Shown: positions 46,507 to 57,257, numbered from the stretch's first letter. The stretch: DNA of 64,000 bases from Xanthomonas dyei (GCF_002939865.1 NZ_MDEE01000017.1:43418-107417); one strand, 5' to 3'. Translations and numbers: made by a program. Notes: generated from the sequence alone by a model not told the origin.

Positions 46507-46679
46507 CGCTCCATGATGCCCGATGCGGTGCTCGCGTCGAAACAACTTGCCGCGTGCGCTGTCGCGTTTTGCTTGGATGTGGTGCCTGGCGGGGGGGGTA
46601 TCGCGTAGATCCTGGCGTCTGCAAGCGATGGCTGCAGATGGATGATGCGCAAGGCGTCTGGTCTGCCGGTTCGCTGCAG

Positions 46680-46787
46680 GGCCCTTGCCCGCTCACCATC
46701 GCGGGACACGCTGCAAGTACGTCCATGTCAGCGCTTTGGCGGCATCCATGCCGCCAAAGGTCCCGCGACGGTGAGCGGGCAAGGGCC
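46680..46787. repeat. 108-bp nested stem-loop intergenic element
   Basis: The left arm at 46680-46708 (GGCCCTTGCCCGCTCACC...) and the right arm at 46759-46787 pair over 29 bases with two mismatches. Inside the loop, CTTTGGCGGCAT and ATGCCGCCAAAG (46734-46759) form a perfect 12-bp hairpin. Such elements recur between genes in Xanthomonas; here it lies between cca and valS. Confidence 0.75.
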
Positions 46788-46934
46788 GTCACGATGGTCG
46801 GTGTGCACTGTTAACGCAATTCGTGCTTCATCGAGCTGAGCGATACGTGCCAGGTCAATTGCTGCCGTCGAATCGGTGGCCGTTTGCACGGCGCGTGACC
46901 GTGCAGCTGCAGCGCATCTGGACGTTCCACTGCG

Positions 46935-49775
46935 TCAGATCTTGGCGCGTTGTTCCCGCAGACCTGTCAATTGCACAGTCCAATCGTTCAAGCGCGCACG
47001 CTCCTGCTCAACGACTGCCGCCGGTGCGTTCTGCACGAAGGTGGCATTGCCGAGTTTGCCATTGCACTTGCCGATCTCGCTTTCCACGCGCTTGATCTCC
47101 TTGTCCAGGCGGGTGCGCTCGGCCTCCATGTCGACCAGGCCTTCCAGCGGTACCAGCAGGGTGAGTTCGCCCACGATGGCGGCAGCGGCCGGCGGGGTGT
47201 CCTGGCCCGCGTCCAGCCAGTCGATGGCTTCGAGCTTGAGCAAGAACGCCAACTGCGATGCGAAGCGCGATACGCGCGTGCGGTCGTCGGCGGTACCGGC
47301 TTGCAGCAGCAGCTGCACCTGCTTTGAGGGCGGCACGTTCAACTCGCTGCGCACGCGCCGCAAGGCCGACACCATCGACTTCAACCATTCGATATCGGCG
47401 TCTGCGCTGGCGTAGCTGCTGGTGTCCACATCGCCGACTTGCGGGAACGTCTGCAGGGAGATCGTCGCGGTGGTGATGCCCAGGCGCGGAGCGACCTGTT
47501 GCCACAGCTCTTCGGTGACGAACGGGGTGAGCGGGTGCAGCAGGCGCAGCAGCGATTCGAGCACATACAGCAGGGTGTGGCGTGTGCTGGCGGCAGCGTC
47601 GTTGTCCTGCACGGCCCCGTTGAGCGCAGGCTTTGCCAGCTCCACGAACCAATCGCAGAACGCATTCCAGGCGAATTCGTACAGCGACTGCGTCAGCAGG
47701 TCGAAGCGGTAGTTGGCGTAATGCGCATGCGTTTCCGCAGTGACCTTGTCCAGCCGCGCCAGAATCCACTTCTCCGCTTCGGTACGCGGTTGCGGTACCC
47801 CGGCAAAGCGCGCGCCTTCAGTGTTCATCAGGACAAAGCGCGTGGCGTTCCACAGCTTGTTGCAGAAATTCTTGTAACCCTCGGCGCGGCCCAGATCGAA
47901 CTTGATGTCGCGGCCGTGGGTGGCGAGTGCGGCGATGGTGAAGCGCAGCGCGTCCGCACCGTGGGCGATGATGCCGTCGGGGAATTCGCGACGCGTGGCT
48001 TTTTCGATCTTCTCGGCCATCCGCGGTTGCATCAGCCCGCTGGTGCGCTTGGCGACCAGGTCCTCGATGCTGATGCCGTCGATGATGTCCAGCGGGTCGA
48101 GCACATTGCCCTTGGACTTGGACATCTTCTGCCCCTGCGCATCGCGGATCAGGCCGGTGATGTAGACATCACGGAACGGCACCTGGCCGGTGAAGCTGTC
48201 GGTGGCCATGATCATGCGGGCCACCCAGAAGAAGATGATGTCGAAGCCGGTGACCAGCACGCTGGAGGGCAGATAGCGCTCAAAACCGCGCTCGGCCATT
48301 GCATCGGCATCCGGCCAGCCCAGCGTGGAGAACGGCCACAGTTGCGAGGAGAACCAGGTTTCCAGCACATCGCTGTCCTGATGCAACGCGATCTCTGCGC
48401 CCAGGCCGTGCTTCGCGCGCACCTCGGTTTCGTCGTGGCCGACATAGCACTTGCCTGCGTCGTCGAACCACGCCGGAATGCGATGCCCCCACCACAGCTG
48501 ACGGCTGATGCACCAATCCTGGATGTTCTCCATCCAGTGGCGATAGGTGTTGATCCAGTTCGGCGGCACGAACTTGATCTGGCCACTTTCAACCAGCTCC
48601 AGGCCACGCTTGGCCAGCGCGTCCATCTTCACGAACCACTGGTCGGTGAGGTACGGCTCGATCACCTGACCGGTGCGGTCGCCGCGTGGCACCTGCAGTT
48701 TGTGCGGCTTGGTCTCGACCAATAGGCCCAACTCTTCCAGCTCCGACAGCACCAGCTTGCGTGCGTCGTAGCGATCCAGGCCGCGGTAGCGCTCCGGTGC
48801 GTTGTCGTTGATGGTAGCGGTGACGGTGAACAGGTTGATCAACGGCAAGTCGTGCCGCACACCCACCTGGTAATCGTTGAAATCATGCGCAGGCGTGACT
48901 TTGACCACGCCGGTACCGAAGGCGCGGTCGACATAATCGTCGGTGATCACCGGCACGTGCCGGCCGGTCAGTGGCAGCACGATGCGCGCGTTATGCAGCG
49001 TGGCGTAGCGCGCATCGTCCGGGTGCACCATCACCGCGGTGTCGCCCAGCATGGTTTCCGGGCGCGTGGTGGCCACCACCAAGTAATCGCGGGTTTCGCG
49101 CAGGGTCTGGTTGCCGTCGGCATCGTGCTCGACGTGTTCGTAGGTCACGCCATCGGCCAGCGGGTAGCAGATCGACCACAAAAAACCGTCTTCTTCGACG
49201 TTTTCCACTTCCAGGTCGGAGATGGCGGTCTTCAGCACCGGGTCCCAGTTGACCAGCCGCTGGCCGCGATAGATCAGGCCCTGCTCGTACCAGCGCACGA
49301 AGGCGTCGTTGACCGCTGCCGACGGTTGCGGGTCCATGGTGAAGGTGCTGCGCGACCAATCGCTGGAGGTGCCCAGGCGACGCATCTGGCGCTCGATGGT
49401 GTCGCCGGATTCGGCCTTCCATTCCCACACCTTGGCGATGAAACCCTCGCGCCCGAGCGAGTCGCGCGTTTCACCGTTGCCTTCCAGCGCCAGATTGCGC
49501 GACACCACCATTTCGGTGGCGATGCCGGCGTGGTCGGTGCCCACCTGCCACAGCGTGTCGAAGCCGCGCATGCGGTGATAGCGCACCAGCGCATCCATCA
49601 GCGTCTGCTGAAACGCGTGGCCCATGTGCAGCGTACCGGTCACGTTCGGCGGCGGCAGTAACACGGTGTACGGCTCGCCCTTGCCGGACGGCACGAAGTA
49701 ACCGGCCGCCTCCCATTGCGCGTACAGGCGCGATTCGAAGGAAGAGGGTTCGTAGCTGGAGGCGAGGGTGGTCAT
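46935..49775 (-). CDS. valS: Valyl-tRNA synthetase
   Basis: 946 residues. Class I synthetase HIGH motif in [16 protein letters not shown] and [12 protein letters not shown]. Later: the anticodon-binding domain and a C-terminal coiled coil ([50 protein letters not shown]) characteristic of Val[12 protein letters not shown] and GTLHMG fit valine rather than Ile/Leu enzymes. It is the last gene of a minus-strand pepA-membrane protein-holC-valS group; a heptamer repeat element separates it from holC. Confidence 0.97.
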   Translation of the reverse strand: MTTLASSYEPSSFESRLYAQWEAAGYFVPSGKGEPYTVLLPPPNVTGTLHMGHAFQQTLMDALVRYHRMRGFDTLWQVGTDHAGIATEMVVSRNLALEGNGETRDSLGREGFIAKVWEWKAESGDTIERQMRRLGTSSDWSRSTFTMDPQPSAAVNDAFVRWYEQGLIYRGQRLVNWDPVLKTAISDLEVENVEEDGFLWSICYPLADGVTYEHVEHDADGNQTLRETRDYLVVATTRPETMLGDTAVMVHPDDARYATLHNARIVLPLTGRHVPVITDDYVDRAFGTGVVKVTPAHDFNDYQVGVRHDLPLINLFTVTATINDNAPERYRGLDRYDARKLVLSELEELGLLVETKPHKLQVPRGDRTGQVIEPYLTDQWFVKMDALAKRGLELVESGQIKFVPPNWINTYRHWMENIQDWCISRQLWWGHRIPAWFDDAGKCYVGHDETEVRAKHGLGAEIALHQDSDVLETWFSSQLWPFSTLGWPDADAMAERGFERYLPSSVLVTGFDIIFFWVARMIMATDSFTGQVPFRDVYITGLIRDAQGQKMSKSKGNVLDPLDIIDGISIEDLVAKRTSGLMQPRMAEKIEKATRREFPDGIIAHGADALRFTIAALATHGRDIKFDLGRAEGYKNFCNKLWNATRFVLMNTEGARFAGVPQPRTEAEKWILARLDKVTAETHAHYANYRFDLLTQSLYEFAWNAFCDWFVELAKPALNGAVQDNDAAASTRHTLLYVLESLLRLLHPLTPFVTEELWQQVAPRLGITTATISLQTFPQVGDVDTSSYASADADIEWLKSMVSALRRVRSELNVPPSKQVQLLLQAGTADDRTRVSRFASQLAFLLKLEAIDWLDAGQDTPPAAAAIVGELTLLVPLEGLVDMEAERTRLDKEIKRVESEIGKCNGKLGNATFVQNAPAAVVEQERARLNDWTVQLTGLREQRAKI

Positions 49776-49795
49776 AAGGCAGGGAATGGAGAGTC

Positions 49796-49888
49796 GGGAA
49801 TAGGGAATAGGGAAAGCGGGTGCGTTGAAAGGTGAAGGTCTACGGGGTAGTCGACGTTCGATTCTCGATTCCCCATTCCCGATTCACA
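49796..49888. repeat. Heptamer inverted-repeat element between valS and holC
   Basis: The left arm has GGGAATA twice and GGGAAAG (49796-49816). The right arm has ATTCTCG, ATTCCCC, ATTCCCG and ATTCACA (49861-49888), the reverse complement of the same GGGAAT-plus-one unit. About 44 bases separate the arms. The right arm runs into the holC stop codon (TCA at 49884-49886). Confidence 0.75.
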
Positions 49889-50309
49889 TATCGTATTTGG
49901 TCAGTTCCAGGCCCAGGGCCTTGTACTGTTTCCAACGTTCGCGCAGCGGTTCGCGGGCGGCGGGGTCGGCGGGCACCACTTCCAGCACGCGGTCGCAGGC
50001 GCCCAGGTACGGGTCGTCGCGCAGGTTGATCACCAGCGGGCGCGAGGGCGCGGCGAACTCCGGCGTGGCGATCAGCACCGGCGCCAGTTCGTCTTCCTCA
50101 TCGGTGCCGGCGATCTGGTGCGGCACATAGGCTTCGTCGTCGAACGCCCACAACAGGTCATCCAGCGCCTCGGCCTGCGCGGCATCGCGTGCCAGGATCA
50201 GCGTGGACAGGTTGGCGTCGTTGGCCTTGCGCGCCAGCTCGCAGACCAGCCGCAGCGGTTCGTCGAGGAAGCGCGGTTTGGCGATCAGGTAGAAATCGGC
50301 ACGGGGCAT
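49884..50309 (-). CDS. holC: DNA polymerase III chi subunit
   Basis: 141 residues from ATG 50309. ADFYLIAKPRFLDEPLRLVCELARKAND, the LDDLLWAFDDEAYVPHQIAG motif and KQYKALGLELTKYDM fit the HolC family. It links the clamp loader (psi) to SSB. Its 3' end carries a heptamer-repeat arm. Gene order pepA-holC-valS is widely conserved. Confidence 0.92.
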   Translation of the reverse strand: MPRADFYLIAKPRFLDEPLRLVCELARKANDANLSTLILARDAAQAEALDDLLWAFDDEAYVPHQIAGTDEEDELAPVLIATPEFAAPSRPLVINLRDDPYLGACDRVLEVVPADPAAREPLRERWKQYKALGLELTKYDM

Positions 50310-50316
50310 GGGCAGG

Positions 50317-50679
50317 TCACGAAACGGAAGGGAAAACGGAGTCGGCGACGAAACTGCCGAGAGCGAACAGCAGTCCATACGCCAGGATCGCCAGCAGGAA
50401 CCCGCCTGTTGCACGCAGGCGCCTGCCCGCAGGCCGCGAGCGATACAGATAGATGGGGATGAACAACAGCCAGGCCAGCACGATCCCCATGTTGAGCCAC
50501 ATATGGCGGCGATAGCCGTGCCGGCGGCTGTCAGCGCTCAGCCAGATGAAGATCAGCACCAGCAACAGCGCAAGCCGCACCAGGTCGCTGGCCAGGCCTG
50601 CCCAACCCGGCACCGCGCTGGTGGCGCCGTCGATGACGGCGAAGCCGGCGATCAGCCCCAGCGCGGCGCGTGGCGACAT
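50317..50679 (-). CDS. Membrane protein of unknown function between pepA and holC
   Basis: 120 residues, start ATG at 50679. Four predicted membrane helices (LGLIAGFAVIDGATSAVPGW, VRLALLLVLIFIWL, NMGIVLAWLLFIPIYLYR, GGFLLAILAYGLLFALG) and Arg-rich loops. The start overlaps the pepA stop by one base (TGATG) and the end is 7 bases before holC, so it is probably translated with them. I do not recognise the family. Confidence 0.75.
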   Translation of the reverse strand: MSPRAALGLIAGFAVIDGATSAVPGWAGLASDLVRLALLLVLIFIWLSADSRRHGYRRHMWLNMGIVLAWLLFIPIYLYRSRPAGRRLRATGGFLLAILAYGLLFALGSFVADSVFPSVS

Positions 50680-52151
50680 CAGGCCGCGCGATCCAGCAAC
50701 CACTGCGTCAACAGACCCACCGGGCGACCGGTGGCCATGCCGCGCTTGCCTTCGTCGCTGGCCACGCCGGCGATGTCCAGATGCGCCCAGCGCTGGTTTT
50801 CGGTGAAGCGCGACAGGAAGCAGCCCGCGGTGATCGCACCGCCCCAGCGACCGCCGATGTTGTAGACGTCGGCAAAGGTGGAATCCAGCAGGCCCTGGTA
50901 TTCGTCCCACAAGGGCAAGCGCCAGGCACGGTCGAACACGTGCTCGCCAGCGGCCAGCAGTTCGTTGGCCAGGTCGTCGTGCTTGCTCATCAGGCCGGCG
51001 GTCTGGTGGCCCAGGGCCACCATGCAGGCGCCGGTCAGCGTGGCCACGTCCACCAGCGCTTCGGGGTTGAAGCGCTCGGCGTAGGTCAGCGCATCGCACA
51101 GGATCAGGCGACCTTCGGCATCGGTGTTGCCCACTTCGATGGTCTTGCCGGACATGCTGGTGATCACGTCCGAGGGACGATACGCATTGCCGTCGATGGC
51201 GTTTTCCACCGCCGGCACCACCACCACCAGGTTGATCGGCAGCTCGGCCTTGACCGTGGCCACGAAGGTGCCGATGACGTTGGCGCCACCGCACATGTCG
51301 TACTTCATTTCCTCGATGCCGCCCTGCGTCTTGAGATTGACGCCGCCGGTATCGAAGGTGATGCCCTTGCCGACCAGCACATACGGGCGCGCGTCGCCGC
51401 CGCCGTTCCACTTCAGCACGATCAGCCGTGGGCGGTTGGCCGAGCCGCGCGCCACCGACAGCAGCGAGCCCATGCCCAGCGACTCCATCTGCGCCTCGTC
51501 CAGGATCTGCGCTTCGGCACCGGCGTACTTGCCGGCAAATGCGGCCGCGGTGTCGGCCAGGTAGGCCGGGGTGCAGTAGTTCGGCGGCAGGTTGCCCAGC
51601 TCGCGAGCGAACTCCACGCCCTCGGCGGTCGCCACGCCCACGGCCAGCGCGCGCGCGTCGTCGCCGGCGATCGCCAGGGTGGTCAGGCCGGTCTCGTCGA
51701 CCTTCTTCTTGCCCAGGGTGGCGGTGTAGCGATACGCCGCATGGTCGCTGACGACGACTGCCTGGCGGATATTCCAGGCGGTATCGCGCGCCTTGATCGG
51801 CAATTCGGTCAGGGTGAGCAGGGCAGTGCCGACGGCGCCGGTCTTCAGTGCGCGGGTCGCATCGCCGATGGCCTTGAGGTAGGGCGCGACGCCGAACTTG
51901 GCGGTCTCGCCCAGCCCGACCACCAGCACGCGCGGGGCGGTCACGCCCGGCAGGTCGTGGACCAGGGTGGTGCTGCCGGTCTTGGCAACCACGTCGCCGC
52001 GCGTCACCAGGGCCGTCAGGCGGCCCTGGCTGGCGCTGTCCAGCGCCTGCGCGGCAGGCGACAGGGTCTTGTCGGCGAACACGCCAACCACGATGCAGTC
52101 GACGGCGGCGCTTGCCGGCGCGTCTTGGTTCAGGGTGAATTGCAGGGCCAT
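50679..52151 (-). CDS. pepA: Leucyl aminopeptidase (cytosol aminopeptidase)
   Basis: 490 residues. The M17 metallopeptidase core: [16 protein letters not shown] (metal Lys/Asp), the signature [20 protein letters not shown] and [17 protein letters not shown]. In E. coli PepA also serves as a DNA-binding accessory factor for XerCD recombination; xerD is 4 kb away, but no link is shown. The start is divergent from lptF, separated by 107 bases, the PepA-lptFG arrangement common in gamma-proteobacteria. Confidence 0.97.
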   Translation of the reverse strand: MALQFTLNQDAPASAAVDCIVVGVFADKTLSPAAQALDSASQGRLTALVTRGDVVAKTGSTTLVHDLPGVTAPRVLVVGLGETAKFGVAPYLKAIGDATRALKTGAVGTALLTLTELPIKARDTAWNIRQAVVVSDHAAYRYTATLGKKKVDETGLTTLAIAGDDARALAVGVATAEGVEFARELGNLPPNYCTPAYLADTAAAFAGKYAGAEAQILDEAQMESLGMGSLLSVARGSANRPRLIVLKWNGGGDARPYVLVGKGITFDTGGVNLKTQGGIEEMKYDMCGGANVIGTFVATVKAELPINLVVVVPAVENAIDGNAYRPSDVITSMSGKTIEVGNTDAEGRLILCDALTYAERFNPEALVDVATLTGACMVALGHQTAGLMSKHDDLANELLAAGEHVFDRAWRLPLWDEYQGLLDSTFADVYNIGGRWGGAITAGCFLSRFTENQRWAHLDIAGVASDEGKRGMATGRPVGLLTQWLLDRAA

Positions 52152-52258
52152 TGATCAGATTCCGTAGGCAAATCCGTACAATCGCGGGCTGTTTACGCCA
52201 ACCTGACTAGGCTGGCGACGCCGCGAACGAATCCGAGAGTTTAAAACAAGCCCACCCT

Positions 52259-53341
52259 ATGCCGAAGCTCGATCGATATCTGCTTAGCGATTTCACCCAG
52301 AGCTTCCTGGCCACCTTGATCGTGCTGCTGGTCGTCAGCGTCGGCGGTGTCCTGGTGGATATCCTCGGCAATATCGCCGACGGCCGCATCCCGGCTCGCT
52401 TGCTGCTGTCGCAGGTAGGCCTGCAATTTGTGGCCTATCTGCCGATCATCCTGCCGCTGGCGCTGATGCTGGGCCTGTTATTGGCGCTGGCGCGGCTGTA
52501 CCGCGATTCAGAAATGGCGGTCATTACCGCCATTGGCGTCGGCCCCAAGCGCATGCTGCGGCCAATGCTGATGCTGGTGGTGCCGGTGGTGATCATCATC
52601 GGACTGTGCTCGCTTTGGCTGGGCCCTTGGGCCAGCCGTACCGCCGAAACCATGCTGGAAGACGCCAACCGCAGCGTGCTGATGGCCGGCCTGGAGTCGG
52701 GCAAGTTCACCCCGCTGTCCGGCGGTGGCGTGGTCTATCTGACCACCATCTCCGCCGATGGCAAGGGCCTGGGCAAGGTCTTCATGCAGCGCCAGAAGGA
52801 CGACCGCCTCGATGTGGTCACTGCCCAGCGCGGCGCGATGTTCTTCGAAGGCAAGACCGACCGTTACCTGCGCCTGGAGGACGGCTACCGCATCGAAGGC
52901 CCGGCTGCCGGCGACACCCTGGACTACCGTTTGATGAAGTTCGCCAGCAACGACGTGGCCTTGCCCGACCGCACCCGCACCCACGACGCCAACGACCCGG
53001 AAGTGATGTGGACCACCCAGCTGCTGTCCGATGCGCGCCCGGCCGCACGCGCGCAGCTGCATGAGCGCCTGGCGCCGCCCTTGCTGGCGCTGGCCTTCGC
53101 GCTACTGACCCTGCCGCTGTCGCGCAGCGCGCCACGGCAGCAGCGCTACGGCAGGATCATGCTGGCCTTCCTGGCGTACATGGTGGGCACCAATCTGATG
53201 ATCGTCGGCACCCAGTGGATCGCCAACGGCAAGACGCCGGCTGCGCTGGGCCTGTGGTGGCTGACGCTGCCGCTGCTGGCGGTGGCGGTGTGGGCGTATG
53301 CGCGCGATGGCCGCGTGCGTCGGCCGAGGGCGGGCGCATGA
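52259..53341 (+). CDS. lptF: LPS export permease subunit LptF
   Basis: 360 residues. An N-terminal membrane helix (LDRYLLSDFTQSFLATLIVLLVVSVGGVLVDIL) followed by VAYLPIILPLALMLGLLLALARLYRDSEMAVITAIGVGP, a large periplasmic beta-jellyroll, and C-terminal helices (LAPPLLALAFALLTLPLSRSAPRQQRYGRIMLAFLAYMV). It pairs with LptG and LptB2 to extract LPS. Last gene overlaps lptG by 4 bases (ATGA). Confidence 0.96.
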   Translation: MPKLDRYLLSDFTQSFLATLIVLLVVSVGGVLVDILGNIADGRIPARLLLSQVGLQFVAYLPIILPLALMLGLLLALARLYRDSEMAVITAIGVGPKRMLRPMLMLVVPVVIIIGLCSLWLGPWASRTAETMLEDANRSVLMAGLESGKFTPLSGGGVVYLTTISADGKGLGKVFMQRQKDDRLDVVTAQRGAMFFEGKTDRYLRLEDGYRIEGPAAGDTLDYRLMKFASNDVALPDRTRTHDANDPEVMWTTQLLSDARPAARAQLHERLAPPLLALAFALLTLPLSRSAPRQQRYGRIMLAFLAYMVGTNLMIVGTQWIANGKTPAALGLWWLTLPLLAVAVWAYARDGRVRRPRAGA

Positions 53342-54444
53342 GGCTGACCCCGCGGGTCCATGATTGGTACGTCGGTCGCGTGGTGTTGTTCACCGTGCTG
53401 CTGACCTGGGCGGTGCTGCTGGGTCTGGACCTGGTCAACGCCTTCGCCAGCGAGGCCAAGAACATCGGCCAGGGCAGCTACAGCTTCGGTCACGCGGTGG
53501 CCTATGTGGCCTACACCGTGCCGCGTCGCGCCTACACCTTGTTCCCCACCGCCGCAGTGATCGGCGCGCTGATGGGTCTGGGCCAGCTTGCGGCCACCTC
53601 CGAGTTGACCGCCTTGCGCGCGCTGGGCGTCTCGCGCAAGCGCATGTCCGCCTCGGTGGTGGCAGCGATGGCGCTGTTGACCGCCAGCATGGTGATCAGC
53701 GGCGAAACCGTCGGGCCATGGGCGCAGAACCAGGCCGACACCCTCAAGGCCAGCGCCCGCTACAACAACAGCATGGCGTCCTCGCGCTATTCGGGCCTTT
53801 GGGCACGCGAAGGCGACACCTTCCTCAACGCGCTCAGCGGCGAAGAAAAGCTGCTCGACGGCGGCGGCACCGCGCTCGATCTGCACGATGTGCGGCTGTA
53901 TCACCTGGATGCCAACGGCAGGCTGCAGCAGCTGACCTACGCGTCCGTGGCCGAGCACCGCGACGGCCGTTGGACCTTGCGCCAGGTGCGTCGCGATACC
54001 TTCCAGGAACGTTCGGTGCAGCGCGAAACCTTCCCCGAGCTACCATGGCAATCGCAGCTGAGCCCGGCGGCATTGGCGTCCGGCCTGGCCAAGCCGCGCA
54101 ATCTCTCCGCACACGAACTGCAGCAGAGCATCGAATATCGCCGCCGCAACGGACTGGACGCGCGCGATTACGAAGACCAGTACTGGAGCCGCTGGTTCTA
54201 CCCGCTCAACGTGTTGGCGCTGTGCATGGCGGCGATCCCGTTCTCGTTCGGTTCGCTGCGCAGCGGCGGCCTGGGCAAGCGCCTGTTTTTGGGCATCCTG
54301 TTCGCCCTCGGCTTCTGGCTGCTGCAGCTGTTCTTCGGCCGTATGGCTGGCGCGCTAAAGCTGGACTATCGCATCGCCTACGCACTGCCGCCGATGGTGA
54401 TGCTGGGCGTGTCGGCGTGGTTGTTCCGGCGGCGCAGTAGTTAG
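53338..54444 (+). CDS. lptG: LPS export permease subunit LptG
   Basis: 368 residues from ATG 53338 on the lptF stop. VGRVVLFTVLLTWAVLLGLDLVNAF, LFPTAAVIGALMGLGQLAATSELTALRALGVSRKRM, then a periplasmic jellyroll and YPLNVLALCMAAIPFSFGSLRSGGLGKRLFLGILFALGFWLLQLFFGRMAG at the C-terminus, the LptG pattern. Confidence 0.96.
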   Translation: MRLTPRVHDWYVGRVVLFTVLLTWAVLLGLDLVNAFASEAKNIGQGSYSFGHAVAYVAYTVPRRAYTLFPTAAVIGALMGLGQLAATSELTALRALGVSRKRMSASVVAAMALLTASMVISGETVGPWAQNQADTLKASARYNNSMASSRYSGLWAREGDTFLNALSGEEKLLDGGGTALDLHDVRLYHLDANGRLQQLTYASVAEHRDGRWTLRQVRRDTFQERSVQRETFPELPWQSQLSPAALASGLAKPRNLSAHELQQSIEYRRRNGLDARDYEDQYWSRWFYPLNVLALCMAAIPFSFGSLRSGGLGKRLFLGILFALGFWLLQLFFGRMAGALKLDYRIAYALPPMVMLGVSAWLFRRRSS

Positions 54445-54582
54445 GCGCCGCTGGTCAAAAGATTCGATGTCGCGGGACGCCGTAGGGCGCCCTGTAGTGT
54501 GTCGGAACTTGCGCATGTGCCACTTTCTAACCCGACGGCACTTCTGCGGCATCCAATGATCCGTATCTGCGAAAGGAATCGT

Positions 54583-54876
54583 ATGCGTCGCTTGAGCATC
54601 GGTGGGCTTCTGTTGTGTCTGCCCTACCTCGCATTGACCATGCTTTGCGTATGGATTGCCAACACCGGTGCCGATCCCAAGGGTCGCTTCGTCATGTTGC
54701 AGTTGCCGCTGACGCCGCAGTACGAGTTATTGCGTGGCTTCGGGAGCACCCACATTTTGAGCGAGCTCTCATGGGCAGGCGCCTACGCGCTGCTGTTCCC
54801 ACCGATGCTGGCGGCGTTGTATTTGCTTGGCTATTGCATTCAGGTATTGATTGAACGCCCGTCTGTGGATCTGTAG
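54583..54876 (+). CDS. Small membrane protein, unknown function
   Basis: 97 residues from ATG 54583, preceded by GAAAGGAATC. Two predicted membrane helices (IGGLLLCLPYLALTMLCVWIA and WAGAYALLFPPMLAALYLLGYCI) joined by a periplasmic loop. No family recognised. Confidence 0.6.
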   Translation: MRRLSIGGLLLCLPYLALTMLCVWIANTGADPKGRFVMLQLPLTPQYELLRGFGSTHILSELSWAGAYALLFPPMLAALYLLGYCIQVLIERPSVDL

Positions 54877-55042
54877 TCAGCTCTGCAGTGAGGGCGTCGC
54901 AGGTACGCGGTGATGCGTGTCGTGCGTGTGGGTGTCGATGGCTGGCGGGCTGGAGCTGAGTACGGGATCTTTGCTTGCACTGCAGATTTTCATGACACAC
55001 CGATGCTGTGCAGCATGCAATGGCAGCCTGGCGTGCGGGTAA

Positions 55043-55516
55043 TCAATGGGTGCGGATTGGCTTGTGACTGCGCTGCAGTCGCGTCCCACTGGCGCGGTCG
55101 TGCCAGGTCAGCCGATCGCGATCGACCCATGCCCACCAGAATCCGAGTCCGCCCAGGGCCAACGACAGCGTGCCCACCGCATAGCGGATCCACAGCGCAC
55201 GCCAGGAGGCTTGCGGGCCGACCAGCTGCAGCCGCCATGGACGCATGCCCAGGGTCTGGCCGCCGCGGCGCCAGCTCAGCGTGGCGTACCCGCCGGCGGC
55301 GACCCAGCAGCATAGCCAGAGCAGCCACTGCCAGGCGCTGAACGGTGCGATGTTTTCGCGTGCCGGATGCCCGGCCAGGGTAAAGCCCAGCGTGAAGCCG
55401 GCGGAAATCAGCATCCACAGCGCCAGCACCGGCCAGGCGTCGTAGCACATGGACAGCAGCCGCCAGTGCAACAAGGCGGCTGGCCGTGGGGAATCGGATG
55501 CGGCGATCGACGTCAT
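55043..55516 (-). CDS. RDD-family membrane protein
   Basis: 157 residues. Three membrane helices; the first begins RLLSMCYDAWPVLALWMLI, with Arg and Asp in the place of the RDD motif, and WRRGGQTLGMRPWRLQLVGP follows, as in RDD proteins. Function unknown; some members are ion transporters. Convergent with the upstream small membrane protein gene. Confidence 0.85.
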   Translation of the reverse strand: MTSIAASDSPRPAALLHWRLLSMCYDAWPVLALWMLISAGFTLGFTLAGHPARENIAPFSAWQWLLWLCCWVAAGGYATLSWRRGGQTLGMRPWRLQLVGPQASWRALWIRYAVGTLSLALGGLGFWWAWVDRDRLTWHDRASGTRLQRSHKPIRTH

Positions 55517-55843
55517 GGCGCGAGCATAGCTGGCGCCAGCGATCCAGCAACGCTAACGGCGTATCGAACACGCCGTGGCCGACGCTGGCTGTGCGAATCG
55601 CCAAGCGGCTGCGGCCGGTGCGCGGAGTTGGCGTGGAGGCTGCCGCCGATGCGGTGGAGCTTCTCAGGCAATTGATGTACGGATTGGCCCATCTCGCGTT
55701 ACCAAGTCGCGCTTGGGTTTCGGGGCGTGCTTGGGCGCGGCGGGCTTCTCGGCGACGGCGTCGCGCCCAGGTGCGCTCCTACGAGTCTGATGTGCGCGGA
55801 TGGCTGGGTCGTGGGCGCGCGATAGGTCTGCCGGCAAAGCGCG
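55517..55843. other. Intergenic, 327 bp between RDD gene and xerD
   Basis: No gene supported. Holds the REP sequence on the minus strand at 55751-55783. Confidence 0.55.
55751..55783 (-). repeat. REP sequence, 5'-GTAGGAGCGCACCTGGG type
   Basis: Read on the minus strand it is GTAGGAGCGCACCTGGGC followed by GCGACGCCGTCGCC. It matches the copy at 57032-57066 and has the GTAGGAGCG head of REPs mobilised by RAYT transposases; imperfect hairpin CGCACC/GGCGCG. Confidence 0.7.
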
Positions 55844-56815
55844 CTAACCGCGCGGGTGATGCGTGGCATGCAGCTTCTGCAGGTGCTGCCTGGCCACCAG
55901 CGTGTAGATCTGGGTGGTCGACAGCGAGCTGTGGCCCAGCAGCATCTGCAGCGCGCGCAGGTCTGCGCCGTGGTTGAGCAGGTGGGTCGCAAAACTGTGG
56001 CGCAGGCCGTGCGGGCTGACCGTTGCCGGGTCGATGCCGGCCACCGCCGCATAGCGTTTGACCAAGGCCCAGAAGTGCTGACGGCTGGGCGGCTGGCGTG
56101 CCGCATCGATGAACAGCGGCACCTGGCCGTCCACCGCCGCCACGGCCTTGTGATCGGCCAACAGCGGGCGTGCTTCGTGCAGATAGCGCTCCAGCCAATG
56201 CTGCGACTCTTCGCCTAGCGGCACCAGGCGTTCCTTGCTGCCCTTGCCGATCACGCGCAGCACGCCCTGGCGCAGATTGACGCCCACCGCCGGCAGATTC
56301 ACCAACTCGCTGACGCGCAGCCCGGCGGCGTACATCAACTCAAGCATGGCGCGGTCGCGCAGGCCAAGCGGTGTCTGGATATCCGGCGCCGCCAGCAAGG
56401 CCTCGATCTGGGTTTCGGTCAGCGCCTTGGGCAGCGATCGCGGCAATCGTGGCGCGTCGAGCAGGGCGGTGGGGTCATCGCTGCGCACGCCATCGCGCAG
56501 ACACAGGCCGTAGAAGGCGCGCAAGGTCGACAACAGCCGGGCATTGCTGCGCGGCGAATATCGGGCCTCGGTCCGCCAGCGCAGGTAATCGAACAACACC
56601 GAACGATCGATGCCCAGCAAGCCGCCGCCGGCACCATCGCGCCAGCGTGCCAACCCTTCCAGATCGCGTCGGTAACTGTCCAGCGTCTGCCGCGCCACGC
56701 CTTGCTCGGCCCACAAGCGATCCAGAAAGCGCTCGATGACGGCGGCATCGGCCGCCTGCACCGGCGGCAGCTGTTGGGTGAGTTGGCGACGTTCGGCGGG
56801 GCTGCTGGCTGACAT
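55844..56815 (-). CDS. xerD: Tyrosine recombinase XerD
   Basis: 323 residues from ATG 56815. N-terminal SAM-like domain ([29 protein letters not shown]), then the catalytic domain with RxxEL ([10 protein letters not shown]), K in [38 protein letters not shown] (final Tyr). It resolves chromosome dimers at dif with XerC. Length matches XerD (about 300) with a short extra N-terminus. Flanked on both sides by REP sequences. Confidence 0.93.
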   Translation of the reverse strand: MSASSPAERRQLTQQLPPVQAADAAVIERFLDRLWAEQGVARQTLDSYRRDLEGLARWRDGAGGGLLGIDRSVLFDYLRWRTEARYSPRSNARLLSTLRAFYGLCLRDGVRSDDPTALLDAPRLPRSLPKALTETQIEALLAAPDIQTPLGLRDRAMLELMYAAGLRVSELVNLPAVGVNLRQGVLRVIGKGSKERLVPLGEESQHWLERYLHEARPLLADHKAVAAVDGQVPLFIDAARQPPSRQHFWALVKRYAAVAGIDPATVSPHGLRHSFATHLLNHGADLRALQMLLGHSSLSTTQIYTLVARQHLQKLHATHHPRG

Positions 56816-57257
56816 CGCCACAGCATAGAACGTGCCGCATGGATTGCGATGCGCCACATTGGTGATCGGCCACGTATCGCCAGTGCGTGCCCTGCCGTAG
56901 CACGCCCAAGGTTTGGCGCTCCCAAAGGCAGTCGCACGCGCCGCCTGAGGCTGCCCACAGCGTAATGGCCGGCTCCCGGGCCAGGGCGACTACACGCAAG
57001 CCACCATGCGAATTGCAGCCGGATCACACACGTAGGAGCGCACCCGGGTACGACGGCCGTCACCGGGAGTCCCGCCGCAGCCAGTTCGCTTCAATGCGTC
57101 AACGCTGACTTGGCTGCACCAGGCGTAACAATCCGCTCCTCTGAACTGGGAGCGCCAACAAGCCAGCGGCAAGCCAACCGATAAACTGTCGCGGCCGCTG
57201 CCAGGCTTCATCCACCCTGTGCGAGAATCGGGTAACCCGATTCGACTGGATGCGTGA
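56816..57257. other. Intergenic, 442 bp between divergent xerD and the dsbC-like gene
   Basis: Holds the REP sequence at 57032-57066 on the + strand. No gene supported. Confidence 0.55.
57032..57066 (+). repeat. REP sequence, plus-strand copy
   Basis: GTAGGAGCGCACCCGGGTAC then GACGGCCGTCACCGG; the head is identical to the copy at 55751-55783. Opposite orientation, xerD lies between them. Stem CGCACC / GGTACG with one mismatch. Confidence 0.7.
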
